Shown here one piece after another: positions 57,673 to 64,000 of a stretch of DNA of 64,000 nt. How positions within the stretch are numbered: position 1 is the first letter of the stretch; the number at the start of each line of letters is the position of its first letter. The notes under the pieces are model-generated. The model had not been told where the DNA came from, did no database searches, and saw nothing but the letters and a program-made list of their open reading frames with translations. The DNA is from Oleiagrimonas sp964608595 (lineage in GTDB: Bacteria; Pseudomonadota; Gammaproteobacteria; Xanthomonadales; Rhodanobacteraceae): contig CAZSOU010000003.1 of assembly GCA_964608595.1 (NCBI GenBank), positions 4,663 to 68,662 of the forward strand. Reading direction: 5' to 3'. The translations under genes and the position numbers were made by a program.

Positions 57673-59295
57673 CTACAAGAGTGCGGTGATCGTTTTCGAT
57701 GCATGCCGCGCGCACAAGCGCGACAGTCCATGTCCCACGAAAACATCGCGTGCAGCGCAGGCGCGCGAATCACCGGTCGCGGCATCACGTGCCAACAACG
57801 CGGCAGCCAATGTACGCGCGAGCGTCATGGCCAGACCACGTGCCGAAGCCTGCAAAAGCGCGAGATCGTTGCCCACGTCGTGCAGGTGCGTATCCGCTGC
57901 GTCGAGCGTCTGCTCGATCGCAGCGGCGGCGGCTTCATCCGCATTGCCGGCAAGCAGCCGCGTGAAGCCTTCCCTCAGAGGCTCGAGCCCATGTGCCTGC
58001 AGCGCACGCAAGACATCCAGCGACAGCACGTTGGTCGTGCCTTCCCAGATCGGGTACACCTGTGCATCGCGCAGCAATTGCGGCAAGCCGGTGTCCTCGA
58101 TGTAACCATTGCCGCCGAAGCATTCCAGCGTTTCGCTGGCCATGTGCGTGGCCAGTTTTCCCGTCCACAGTTTGGCCAGCGGCGTCGCCAGCCGCAGCAA
58201 TGCGGTTTCCTCGTCATGCTCCTGACCGCATTCCACGCGACCCAGCAATTCGGTCACGAAAAAGGCCAGTGCGAAGGCGCCGGAAAATTCGGCCTGCATG
58301 GAGGCCAGCGTGCGGGCATGCAGTGGCTGCTCGATCAGAGGTTTGCCGAACACGCTGCGTCTGCGCGCATAGTCGCCGGCCAACGCCAGACAGCGCGCCA
58401 TGGAAGCCACGGCGCAGACGGCGTTCCAGGTGCGGGTGACATTGAGCATGGGAGTAATCTGGCGCACGCCATGACTCAGTTCACCCAGTGGCCATGCCGG
58501 GATGCCGTCGAGGTGAATTTCGGCGGTGGGCAATTCGCGTGTGCCCAGCTTGTCCTTGATGCGATCGATGGTGACGCCGTTCCAGCGTCCGTCCGGGTGT
58601 TTTGTCTCGACGTAAAACAACGCCAGGTCGTCACCGCCACGCGGTCGAGCAAGGGCAAGCGCCGCTTCGCCGACGATGGCTGACGTGAACCATTTGCGGC
58701 CATGCAGTCGCCATTGACCATCATCATCACGGCGTGCCTCGGTTTCGGTATGACCGACATCCGAGCCGCCGGCGGTTTCAGTCATCCACTGTCCGGACAG
58801 CCACAAGGTGTCCGCATCGCGGCTCAGAAAGTGTGGCACGACACGTTCGATCAATTCGCGGTTGCCACTGGCCTTGATTGCGGTGGCGGCGCCGTCGGTC
58901 ATGGCCAGGGGGCACGTGTAGAACTCGCTGGCAACGTGATACAGATAGACGCGTGCAAATTGTTCCAGTCGTGCCGTCGGCCCTGCGGATGCGTCGTGGC
59001 CGCAAGCCAGTATCCCGTGGCGAGTGGTGATGGCCGCGCCCTCGCGCCAGGCAGTGGTCAGCTCGATCCGATCCACGCGCCGGCCCCAGGCATCCCATGG
59101 TGTATGCACCGGCAGTTCGGATGTGCGTTGTTGTCGACGTTGCCACGCCATGAGCGCATGATCGGCCAATGCTCGCAGGTCGGGCATGACGACTTGGCGC
59201 CGCGCATCCGGCAGAACCCGGCTCAGCAGGTGCTGCAGCAAGGGATCGTTGTGCAGTGGATGCGGCAATTGCGGAGCATCCTGCAGAAAACCCAT
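57673..59295 (-). CDS. aidB: AidB-like acyl-CoA dehydrogenase family protein
   Basis: A 540-residue flavoprotein (E. coli AidB 541). WMTETAGGSDVG (FAD region), RKWFTSAIVGE, KDKLGTRELPTAEIHLDG and ECFGGNGYIEDTGLP plus YPIWEGTTNVLSLDVLRAL are family hallmarks. The long N- and C-terminal parts with many Arg and Ala agree with AidB, which binds DNA and is linked to protection from alkylation. A true acyl-CoA dehydrogenase is less likely. A TATAAT box lies about 34 bases upstream. Confidence 0.88.
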   Translation of the reverse strand: MGFLQDAPQLPHPLHNDPLLQHLLSRVLPDARRQVVMPDLRALADHALMAWQRRQQRTSELPVHTPWDAWGRRVDRIELTTAWREGAAITTRHGILACGHDASAGPTARLEQFARVYLYHVASEFYTCPLAMTDGAATAIKASGNRELIERVVPHFLSRDADTLWLSGQWMTETAGGSDVGHTETEARRDDDGQWRLHGRKWFTSAIVGEAALALARPRGGDDLALFYVETKHPDGRWNGVTIDRIKDKLGTRELPTAEIHLDGIPAWPLGELSHGVRQITPMLNVTRTWNAVCAVASMARCLALAGDYARRRSVFGKPLIEQPLHARTLASMQAEFSGAFALAFFVTELLGRVECGQEHDEETALLRLATPLAKLWTGKLATHMASETLECFGGNGYIEDTGLPQLLRDAQVYPIWEGTTNVLSLDVLRALQAHGLEPLREGFTRLLAGNADEAAAAAIEQTLDAADTHLHDVGNDLALLQASARGLAMTLARTLAAALLARDAATGDSRACAARDVFVGHGLSRLCARHASKTITALL

Positions 59296-59328
59296 GAGCT
59301 CTCACTCCGTGTTCGCAACACGCCTTCG

Positions 59329-59334
59329 ATTATA
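59329..59334 (-). promoter_or_regulatory. aidB promoter -10 box
   Basis: TATAAT on the minus strand, about 34 bases before the aidB ATG, with GGAGTGAGAG as ribosome site between. No clear -35. Confidence 0.5.
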
Positions 59335-59542
59335 GATGTCGGTCAATGAATGCGCCTGTGCCGGGTTCGGCGCAGTAACGCCGTCATGTCGCGCGATCAT
59401 GAATGTGCGAGCTTGCGCGACGTTCGAGAATATCGGCAATCAGTACGTCAGGGCGATGACGTTTTGGTCGAGCCCCCGCCGGCCTGCAGGTGTGGCTGTC
59501 TGTGCAGGGAACTTCGAAAAACCGCGGATCATCGGAGTTTCC

Positions 59543-59611
59543 TGTGGGAGGGGCCGGTGGCCCCGATGCATCATGCGGTACATCCTGTCGGGGCCACCGG
59601 CCCCTCCCACA
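59543..59611. repeat. REP-like palindromic pair (BIME-type)
   Basis: Two perfect 24-base arms (59543-59566 and 59588-59611) in inverted orientation, 21 bases apart. Each arm starts TGTGGGAG and contains its own palindrome GGGGCC-GGT-GGCCCC. This is the architecture of REP elements spread by RAYT transposases in Pseudomonas and Xanthomonadales. No RAYT gene is present here. Confidence 0.75.
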
Positions 59612-59713
59612 AGAGTAGCTCCAGGGTGCAACGGTTATTCAGGGCTTCCTGCAGCAGCGGGAATCCCCTGAACTGACGCGACCCGGTGAGGCACACGAAC
59701 GCCCGGGGTTTCT

Positions 59714-60445
59714 TCAGGCGGTGGGCAGGCCACGCAAGTCGACGCTTTCGGATGTGACACGCAATACCGAACCCTGCTCGTACCAGTCGCCCAGCACGAT
59801 GCGTTGTGCGCTTTTGCCATCCAGGTTGAAATCGTGGACGGCGGGGCGATGCGTGTGACCGTGGATCAGACGTGTGACGCCGGCTTTGCGCATGGCGGTT
59901 TCGACCGCTCCCTGATTGACGTCCATGATGGTTTCGTCGGTGCTGCCGGTGTGGGCGCGGCTCTCATCGCGTGATTTGGCGGCCAGCGCGCGGCGCGCTT
60001 CCAGCGGCGTTGCCAGTACTTGCCGAATCCACTGCGGCGAGCGCACCTGCGAGCGCACCTGCTGATATGCCACGTCGTCGGTGCACAGCGTGTCACCGTG
60101 CATCAGCAGCGTGGGCGTGCCCTGGATGTCGTGCACCACCGCATCGTCCTCGATCAGCGTCATGCTCGCGCGTCGGGCGAAATCGTGACCGAGCAGAAAA
60201 TCGCGATTGCCGCGCATGAAATACACCGGCACGCCGCTTTCGGCCAAGGCACGAATGCTTGACGCGATGCGTGCGGGAAGCGCCGCATCGTCATCGTCGC
60301 CGACCCAGGCCTCGACCAGATCGCCAAGGATGTACAAGGCATCCGCTTGCCGCGCGTCATCGCCGGCGAGGTAGTGTTCGAACAGTGCGGTGATGTGCGG
60401 ACGGCTGTCGTCCAGGTGCAGATCGGCGATGAACAGGGTTGCCAT
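59714..60445 (-). CDS. lpxH: UDP-2,3-diacylglucosamine diphosphatase LpxH
   Basis: Calcineurin-like Mn enzyme that makes lipid X in lipid A synthesis, at the inner-membrane face. It has 243 residues with the metal motifs ADLHLDD, YILGDLVEAWVGDDD, MRGNRDF, LMHGDT and IHGHTHRP. It lies three bases after the upstream cyclophilin gene, an order common in gammaproteobacteria. Confidence 0.95.
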   Translation of the reverse strand: MATLFIADLHLDDSRPHITALFEHYLAGDDARQADALYILGDLVEAWVGDDDDAALPARIASSIRALAESGVPVYFMRGNRDFLLGHDFARRASMTLIEDDAVVHDIQGTPTLLMHGDTLCTDDVAYQQVRSQVRSPQWIRQVLATPLEARRALAAKSRDESRAHTGSTDETIMDVNQGAVETAMRKAGVTRLIHGHTHRPAVHDFNLDGKSAQRIVLGDWYEQGSVLRVTSESVDLRGLPTA

Positions 60446-60448
60446 GCG

Positions 60449-61156
60449 TCAGGACTTTTTCGTGGTTGCAGGTCTGGTTTCGGGTTTGGCGCCCGTCGTT
60501 GCCGGCGCCGGTGCGCTGCCGGCATGAGCCGGAGCCTCGCCAACCACCGAGGCGTTTTCGATCACGACCAGCGGCTCGGGCACATCACCGGCAAACGGGC
60601 CTTGCGCGTGGGTCGGCAGGGCGCCGATCTTGTCCACGACATCCATGCCCTTGATGATTTTTCCGAACACGGTGTAGCCCCACGTCAACCCGCTTTGCTT
60701 GCTGACGTAATCCAGACGGCGGTTGTCCACCAGGTTGATGAAAAATTGCGACGTGCCCGAATCGGGATCGGCGCCGCGTGCCACGGCCACCGTGCCGCGC
60801 AAGTTGCTCAGGCCATTGTCGGCTTCAGCGGGAACCGGGTCGCGTGTGCGTTTTTGCACCAGTTGGCGGGTATAGATACCGCCCTGAACGAGGTAACCCT
60901 TGATCACGCGGTGAAACACCGTGCCGTCATAGAACCCCGAGCGCACGTATTGCAGGAAATTGGCGACGCTCTTGGGTGCCTTGTCGGGGAACAGCTCCAG
61001 GGTGATGTCACCTTCGCTGGTGTGCAGCAATACCTTGGGCAGCGGCTTGTCCGCCAGCGCCGAACTGGAGGCCGGCGCTGGCGCCCCGGTGGTCTGCGGT
61101 GCCGCCATCAGCGGCAGCGACATCAGCAGTAGAAGCGGCAGCAGGGATTTCAACAT
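60449..61156 (-). CDS. Periplasmic peptidyl-prolyl cis-trans isomerase, cyclophilin type
   Basis: A 235-residue exported cyclophilin. Signal peptide 1-18 (LMSLPLMAA), a Pro/Ala linker, then the PPIase domain (about 40-205): FLQYVRSGFYDGTVFHRVI with active-site Arg and Phe, GTSQFFINLVDN, TVFGKIIKGMDVVDKI. The C-terminus is Ala/Pro/Lys-rich. PpiA-like, catalysing proline isomerisation in envelope proteins. Precedes lpxH. Confidence 0.93.
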   Translation of the reverse strand: MLKSLLPLLLLMSLPLMAAPQTTGAPAPASSSALADKPLPKVLLHTSEGDITLELFPDKAPKSVANFLQYVRSGFYDGTVFHRVIKGYLVQGGIYTRQLVQKRTRDPVPAEADNGLSNLRGTVAVARGADPDSGTSQFFINLVDNRRLDYVSKQSGLTWGYTVFGKIIKGMDVVDKIGALPTHAQGPFAGDVPEPLVVIENASVVGEAPAHAGSAPAPATTGAKPETRPATTKKS

Positions 61157-61222
61157 GGCGTCGTCAATTCACGTGGGTCTTGCGCATGATACGCAAGTGC
61201 GAGTGGATATGCCGGCGAACGG

Positions 61223-62887
61223 TCATCGGGTACTCGCTCCGCGGCGGCGATCCGCGGTCTTGACGTTGCGTTTTTGCAATTCCAGCAAAATCGGACGCAA
61301 TTGATTGACGTCGGCCTGGATGCGCGCGCGCTGGTAGTAGTTCATGTCCTCGTTGTCGAGCAGGCGCTTGAGCTGCTCCATGGCATCGAACGGCCGGCCG
61401 GAAAGATAGCTCGCGTTGGCCCACGCTTCGCCGGCATCGACCTTGTTGCCGGCTATCTCGCTTGCCCGCGCGTAGGTTTGAAAGATTTGCGGCTCATCGG
61501 CGTCACTGAGCAGCGGTTTGAGCAGTTCGGCGGCTTGCAGCGCGTGTTTTTTCGACTTGTCGCGAATCAAGCCGTTGGCGTAGGCCAGCACGATGGCGCG
61601 GTCGTGCGGCGTGGCGGCGTTCAGCCGTGCGTAGATGGCCAGTGCGGCGCTGGTTTTGCCGCTGCGGTTCAGGGCATCGGCCTTGGCCAATTGCAGCGGC
61701 AGGTTGGAAGGATATTTGCGGATCAGTGGCGCGAGTTGAGCCAGTGCTTTTTCCGGCTGACGCTCACGTGTCAGCGCCAGCGCATAGCCGTAGTGGTTGG
61801 CCGGGGTGTCGTTGTCGGATCGGCGCAGATGCCGCTGGTAATAATCCACGGCCTTGGTGGCGTCCATGCTGAGCGCGCGCACGCGCTCACGCATCAAGGA
61901 GTAACGCTCGAGTTGCTTTGCATCGCCGCGGGCGGGTTTCATCAATTCGCCGGGGTTGGTCACGTAGCGAACGGGCGCGGTGATTTTCTGCCATTGCTTG
62001 TTGCTGATCGGCGGCAGGCTGTGTTTGCCGTGCTTGCCATTTTCGCTTTCCAGCATGCGCGCGCGCGCTTTGGCATCGGAGATGCGGGCCAGTGTCACCG
62101 GGTGATCCTGCAGCAGGGCCGGGACGTCGTTGTTGCTGCCCAGCGTGTTTTCCATGCGTTGGAAAAATGAAGCCATGGCCATCGGGTCGTAGCCGGCGGC
62201 GACCAGCGTGCGCATGCCGGTGCGATCGGCCTCGACTTCGTCCTTGCGGGTGAAATTGATGCGGCGCTGTTGCAAAAGCCCCATGCCGGCGGCCAACACG
62301 CCCATCGGCGCGTCGCTGCTGCCGTCGTTGTAACCGCCGTACCCGACCGGATAGCCCTGGTGGCTGCTTTGCGCGGCGCCGGCGGCAATGGCGCCCAGCA
62401 GTACCAGTGCCATGAGGGGAGCGTCCTTCTTGGACGCTTCGAAAGCGCGTTCCAGGTGGTGCTGGGTGATATGGCCGATTTCATGTGCCATCACCGCCGC
62501 CAGCTCGTCCTCGCTTTGGGTCAAATCGATCAGCCCGGCATTGACACCGATGTAACCGCCCGGTGCGGCGAACGCATTGATGGCCTCGGTATCGACCACG
62601 AAAAAAGTGAATTTCTGGGACGGATCGTCGCTGTGCGCCACCAGTCGGTAACCAACGTGGTTGAGATACGCGTGCACCAGCGGATCGTCCATGACCATGT
62701 GCATGGCGCGCATCTGATGCAGCATGCTGGCGCCGTACTGGCGGGCCTCGTGCGGCGACAGCATGGCTTGCGCCGAACCGCCCAGATCCGGCAGGCGCAC
62801 GGATTGCTGCTGAGCGCCGGCGGCGCCGGTGACCAGAGCAAGACAGGCGCCGAGCAACCCGCTGGCAAGGTGGCGACGAATCAGCAT
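61223..62887 (-). CDS. BepA-like M48 metalloprotease with TPR repeats
   Basis: A 554-residue periplasmic protease/chaperone. Signal peptide 1-25 (GAAGAQQQ). The zinc site is HEIGH with His135, Glu136 and His139, then a third ligand in EVEADRTGMR. The C-terminal half (about 310-545) holds TPR-like repeats (HYGYALALTRERQPEKALAQ). BepA edits LptD and BAM substrates at the outer membrane. Placed beside other envelope genes (lpxH, cyclophilin). Confidence 0.9.
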   Translation of the reverse strand: MLIRRHLASGLLGACLALVTGAAGAQQQSVRLPDLGGSAQAMLSPHEARQYGASMLHQMRAMHMVMDDPLVHAYLNHVGYRLVAHSDDPSQKFTFFVVDTEAINAFAAPGGYIGVNAGLIDLTQSEDELAAVMAHEIGHITQHHLERAFEASKKDAPLMALVLLGAIAAGAAQSSHQGYPVGYGGYNDGSSDAPMGVLAAGMGLLQQRRINFTRKDEVEADRTGMRTLVAAGYDPMAMASFFQRMENTLGSNNDVPALLQDHPVTLARISDAKARARMLESENGKHGKHSLPPISNKQWQKITAPVRYVTNPGELMKPARGDAKQLERYSLMRERVRALSMDATKAVDYYQRHLRRSDNDTPANHYGYALALTRERQPEKALAQLAPLIRKYPSNLPLQLAKADALNRSGKTSAALAIYARLNAATPHDRAIVLAYANGLIRDKSKKHALQAAELLKPLLSDADEPQIFQTYARASEIAGNKVDAGEAWANASYLSGRPFDAMEQLKRLLDNEDMNYYQRARIQADVNQLRPILLELQKRNVKTADRRRGASTR

Positions 62888-63024
62888 GGCATGTGGCGGT
62901 CAGTGTGCATGATGAGCATTTGACCACGATACCCCAGCAGTGGTTCATGCACTACAGGTTGCCCAGAGAGCCCCTTGGGTCCCGCATCATCAGCCCCATA
63001 TCAGTGTCGCCTTCCTCAAAAGCA

Positions 63025-63306
63025 ATGGAGCTGGTCGTGGCACAGATCGAGATGTATACCACCCACGTTTGCCCCTACTGCGTGGCAGCCAAGAACCTGT
63101 TGAAATCCAAGGGCCTGGACTGGGACGAGATTTTTGTCGACAGCGACCCGTCCGAGCGTGAAAAAATGCTCGAACGCAGCAGCGGTCGGCGCAGCGTGCC
63201 GCAGATCTTCGTCAACGATCATCACGTGGGCGGCTATGACGATCTGGTGGCGGCCGACCGCAGTGGGCAGCTGGCCGAATGGCTGGATGACGGCTCTGGC
63301 GACTGA
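63025..63306 (+). CDS. grxC: Glutaredoxin 3
   Basis: A thiol-disulfide oxidoreductase using glutathione. From ATG 63025 it has 93 residues; GTG 63037 is an alternative and would give the typical short N-terminus VAQIEMYTT. The active site is CPYC in TTHVCPYCVAAKNLL; TVP-loop RRSVPQIF and GG motif HHVGGYDDL are present. An in-frame ATG at 62893 is unlikely, as the extra residues are not glutaredoxin-like. Confidence 0.92.
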   Translation: MELVVAQIEMYTTHVCPYCVAAKNLLKSKGLDWDEIFVDSDPSEREKMLERSSGRRSVPQIFVNDHHVGGYDDLVAADRSGQLAEWLDDGSGD

Positions 63307-63334
63307 TGTCATGCATGCCCATATGCCGGCGCGA

Positions 63335-63340
63335 TATAAT
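63335..63340 (+). promoter_or_regulatory. icd promoter -10 box
   Basis: A perfect TATAAT, 53 bases before the icd ATG, in an 87-base gap. No clear -35. Confidence 0.5.
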
Positions 63341-63393
63341 GGGCGGCTGTTGTCATTGAATGGCGTGCTTTGCATCGCCTCGAGGAGTTCTCC

Positions 63394-64000
63394 ATGAGCA
63401 AGACCATCGCCGTGATCCGCGGGGACGGCATCGGCCCCGAAATCATGTCCGCCACGTTGCGCGTCCTGGATGCGCTCGATTGTGGTCTCGCCTACGACTT
63501 TGTCGAGGCCGGTACCAGTGCACTGGAAGCGCAGGGTGACTTGCTGCCGAAGCCGACACTGGATGCCATCGCCAGGCATCAGGTTGCGCTGAAAAGCCCG
63601 CTGACCACACCGATCGGCAAAGGTTTCAGCTCCATCAACGTGCAATTGCGTCGGCATTTCGACTTGTATGCCAACGTGCGCCCGGCGGTGACCTTCCCCG
63701 GGACGCGTTCGCGTTACGACAACATCGACATCATCACGGTGCGCGAAAACACCGAGGGCGCGTATCTGGCCGAAGGCCAGACCATTTCCGAGGACGGTGA
63801 AGTCGCGCAGTCCATGGTGCGCAACACGCGCACGGGGGCGACCCGCATCGTGCGCTATGCCTTCGACATGGCGGTCAAGAAGGGCCGCAAGAAAGTCACG
63901 GCCGTGCACAAGGCCAACATCATCAAAACCGCGTCGGGGCTGTTTCTGGAGGTGGCGCGCGAGATCGCCAGGGACTACCCGCAGATCAAGTACAACGAGC
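63394..64000 (+). CDS. icd: Isocitrate dehydrogenase, NAD-type family (3' end outside window)
   Basis: Beta-decarboxylating dehydrogenase, first 202 residues visible, no stop before the window ends. It starts MSKTIAVIRGDGIGPEIM after GAGGAG. KSPLTTPIGKGFSSINVQLR and VRENTEGAYLAEGQ match the short (about 335-residue) NAD-dependent isocitrate dehydrogenases used by Xanthomonadales, not the E. coli NADP enzyme. Substrate (isocitrate versus homoisocitrate or isopropylmalate) is inferred from S-S-I-N-V-x-L-R. Confidence 0.85.
   Translation, partial: MSKTIAVIRGDGIGPEIMSATLRVLDALDCGLAYDFVEAGTSALEAQGDLLPKPTLDAIARHQVALKSPLTTPIGKGFSSINVQLRRHFDLYANVRPAVTFPGTRSRYDNIDIITVRENTEGAYLAEGQTISEDGEVAQSMVRNTRTGATRIVRYAFDMAVKKGRKKVTAVHKANIIKTASGLFLEVAREIARDYPQIKYNE

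Larger units (their letters stand above)
59296..59713. other. Intergenic region between aidB and lpxH, carries a REP pair
   Basis: This 418-base gap has no convincing gene. It contains the aidB promoter at its left end and a large palindrome at 59543-59611; the flanks are otherwise unremarkable. Confidence 0.5.

Noticed and set aside
59350..59676. Open frame of 108 codons over the REP palindrome
   Set aside because: It translates the repeat and has no start signals or homology pattern.
1..64000. Insertion sequences, prophage, CRISPR array, toxin-antitoxin or defence island
   Set aside because: No transposase, integrase, phage structural or Cas protein, no direct-repeat array, and gene content is almost wholly housekeeping.

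Overview
The window is 64 kb of gapless, gene-dense, high-GC chromosome from a gammaproteobacterium, most likely a member of the Xanthomonadales (Rhodanobacteraceae-like). That placement is an inference from gene content: EF-P beta-lysylation by EpmB, a FimX-type c-di-GMP protein, a RegB/RegA-type redox pair, an uninterrupted ybgC-tolQRAB-pal-cpoB-queE-queC block, kup lying between ruvA and ruvB, and a PEP-CTERM protein. I see no prophage, insertion sequence, integrase or CRISPR array. The only mobile-type sequence is a REP-like palindrome pair at 59543-59611. Both end genes (SdpI family, isocitrate dehydrogenase) run off the window.

Layout. 1-5324: SdpI fragment, secreted alpha/beta hydrolase, ffh, and the rpsP-rimM-trmD-rplS ribosome operon with its terminator. 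5694-10522 (minus): folE2, a squalene/phytoene-synthase-fold protein, a MupP-like HAD phosphatase, ubiG, a YciI protein and mtaD. 10579-12232: efp diverging from its modification enzyme epmB. 12440-17999: fimX, panB, panC, a lipase-like hydrolase, yebC. 18076-22304: ruvC-ruvA-kup-ruvB. 22416-29468: ybgC-tol-pal-cpoB, queE, queC and tRNA-Lys(TTT). 29540-34879: PEP-CTERM protein behind a candidate sigma-54 promoter, bioA diverging from a lone gspN, then hisN-like, nudE, cysQ. 34963-41753: mazG, an OmpR-type regulator, regA/regB, a POT peptide transporter, dgkA, a YchJ protein. 41840-47870 (minus): S9 peptidase, ppa, a pilin-like membrane protein, a Nudix hydrolase, a 5'-3' exonuclease, a nitroreductase and cdd. 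48073-52710: the three-subunit transhydrogenase pntAA/pntAB/pntB, split by an opposite-strand sigma factor cassette. 53279-56917: sufT and a large secreted S53 protease with an elaborate upstream region. 57017-64000: small asparaginase-domain protein, AidB-like dehydrogenase, lpxH, periplasmic cyclophilin, BepA-like metalloprotease, glutaredoxin, isocitrate dehydrogenase.

Several blocks serve shared purposes: translation (ffh, ribosome operon, EF-P/EpmB, queuosine genes beside tRNA-Lys), envelope upkeep (Tol-Pal, MupP, LpxH, DgkA, BepA, cyclophilin), and redox balance (Pnt, RegAB, Grx, Icd). The most interesting stretch is 53837-54337, upstream of the S53 protease. It holds two perfect 12-bp palindromes, a possible promoter, a multi-stem RNA that folds as a closed junction, and a terminator-like hairpin directly before the Shine-Dalgarno. 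It looks like an undescribed riboswitch-type or attenuation leader. Other points of interest are the nested sigma cassette in pnt, an isoprenoid-synthase-fold protein lacking its catalytic aspartates, a pilin-like protein without a prepilin cleavage motif, and the sigma-54 promoter of the PEP-CTERM gene.
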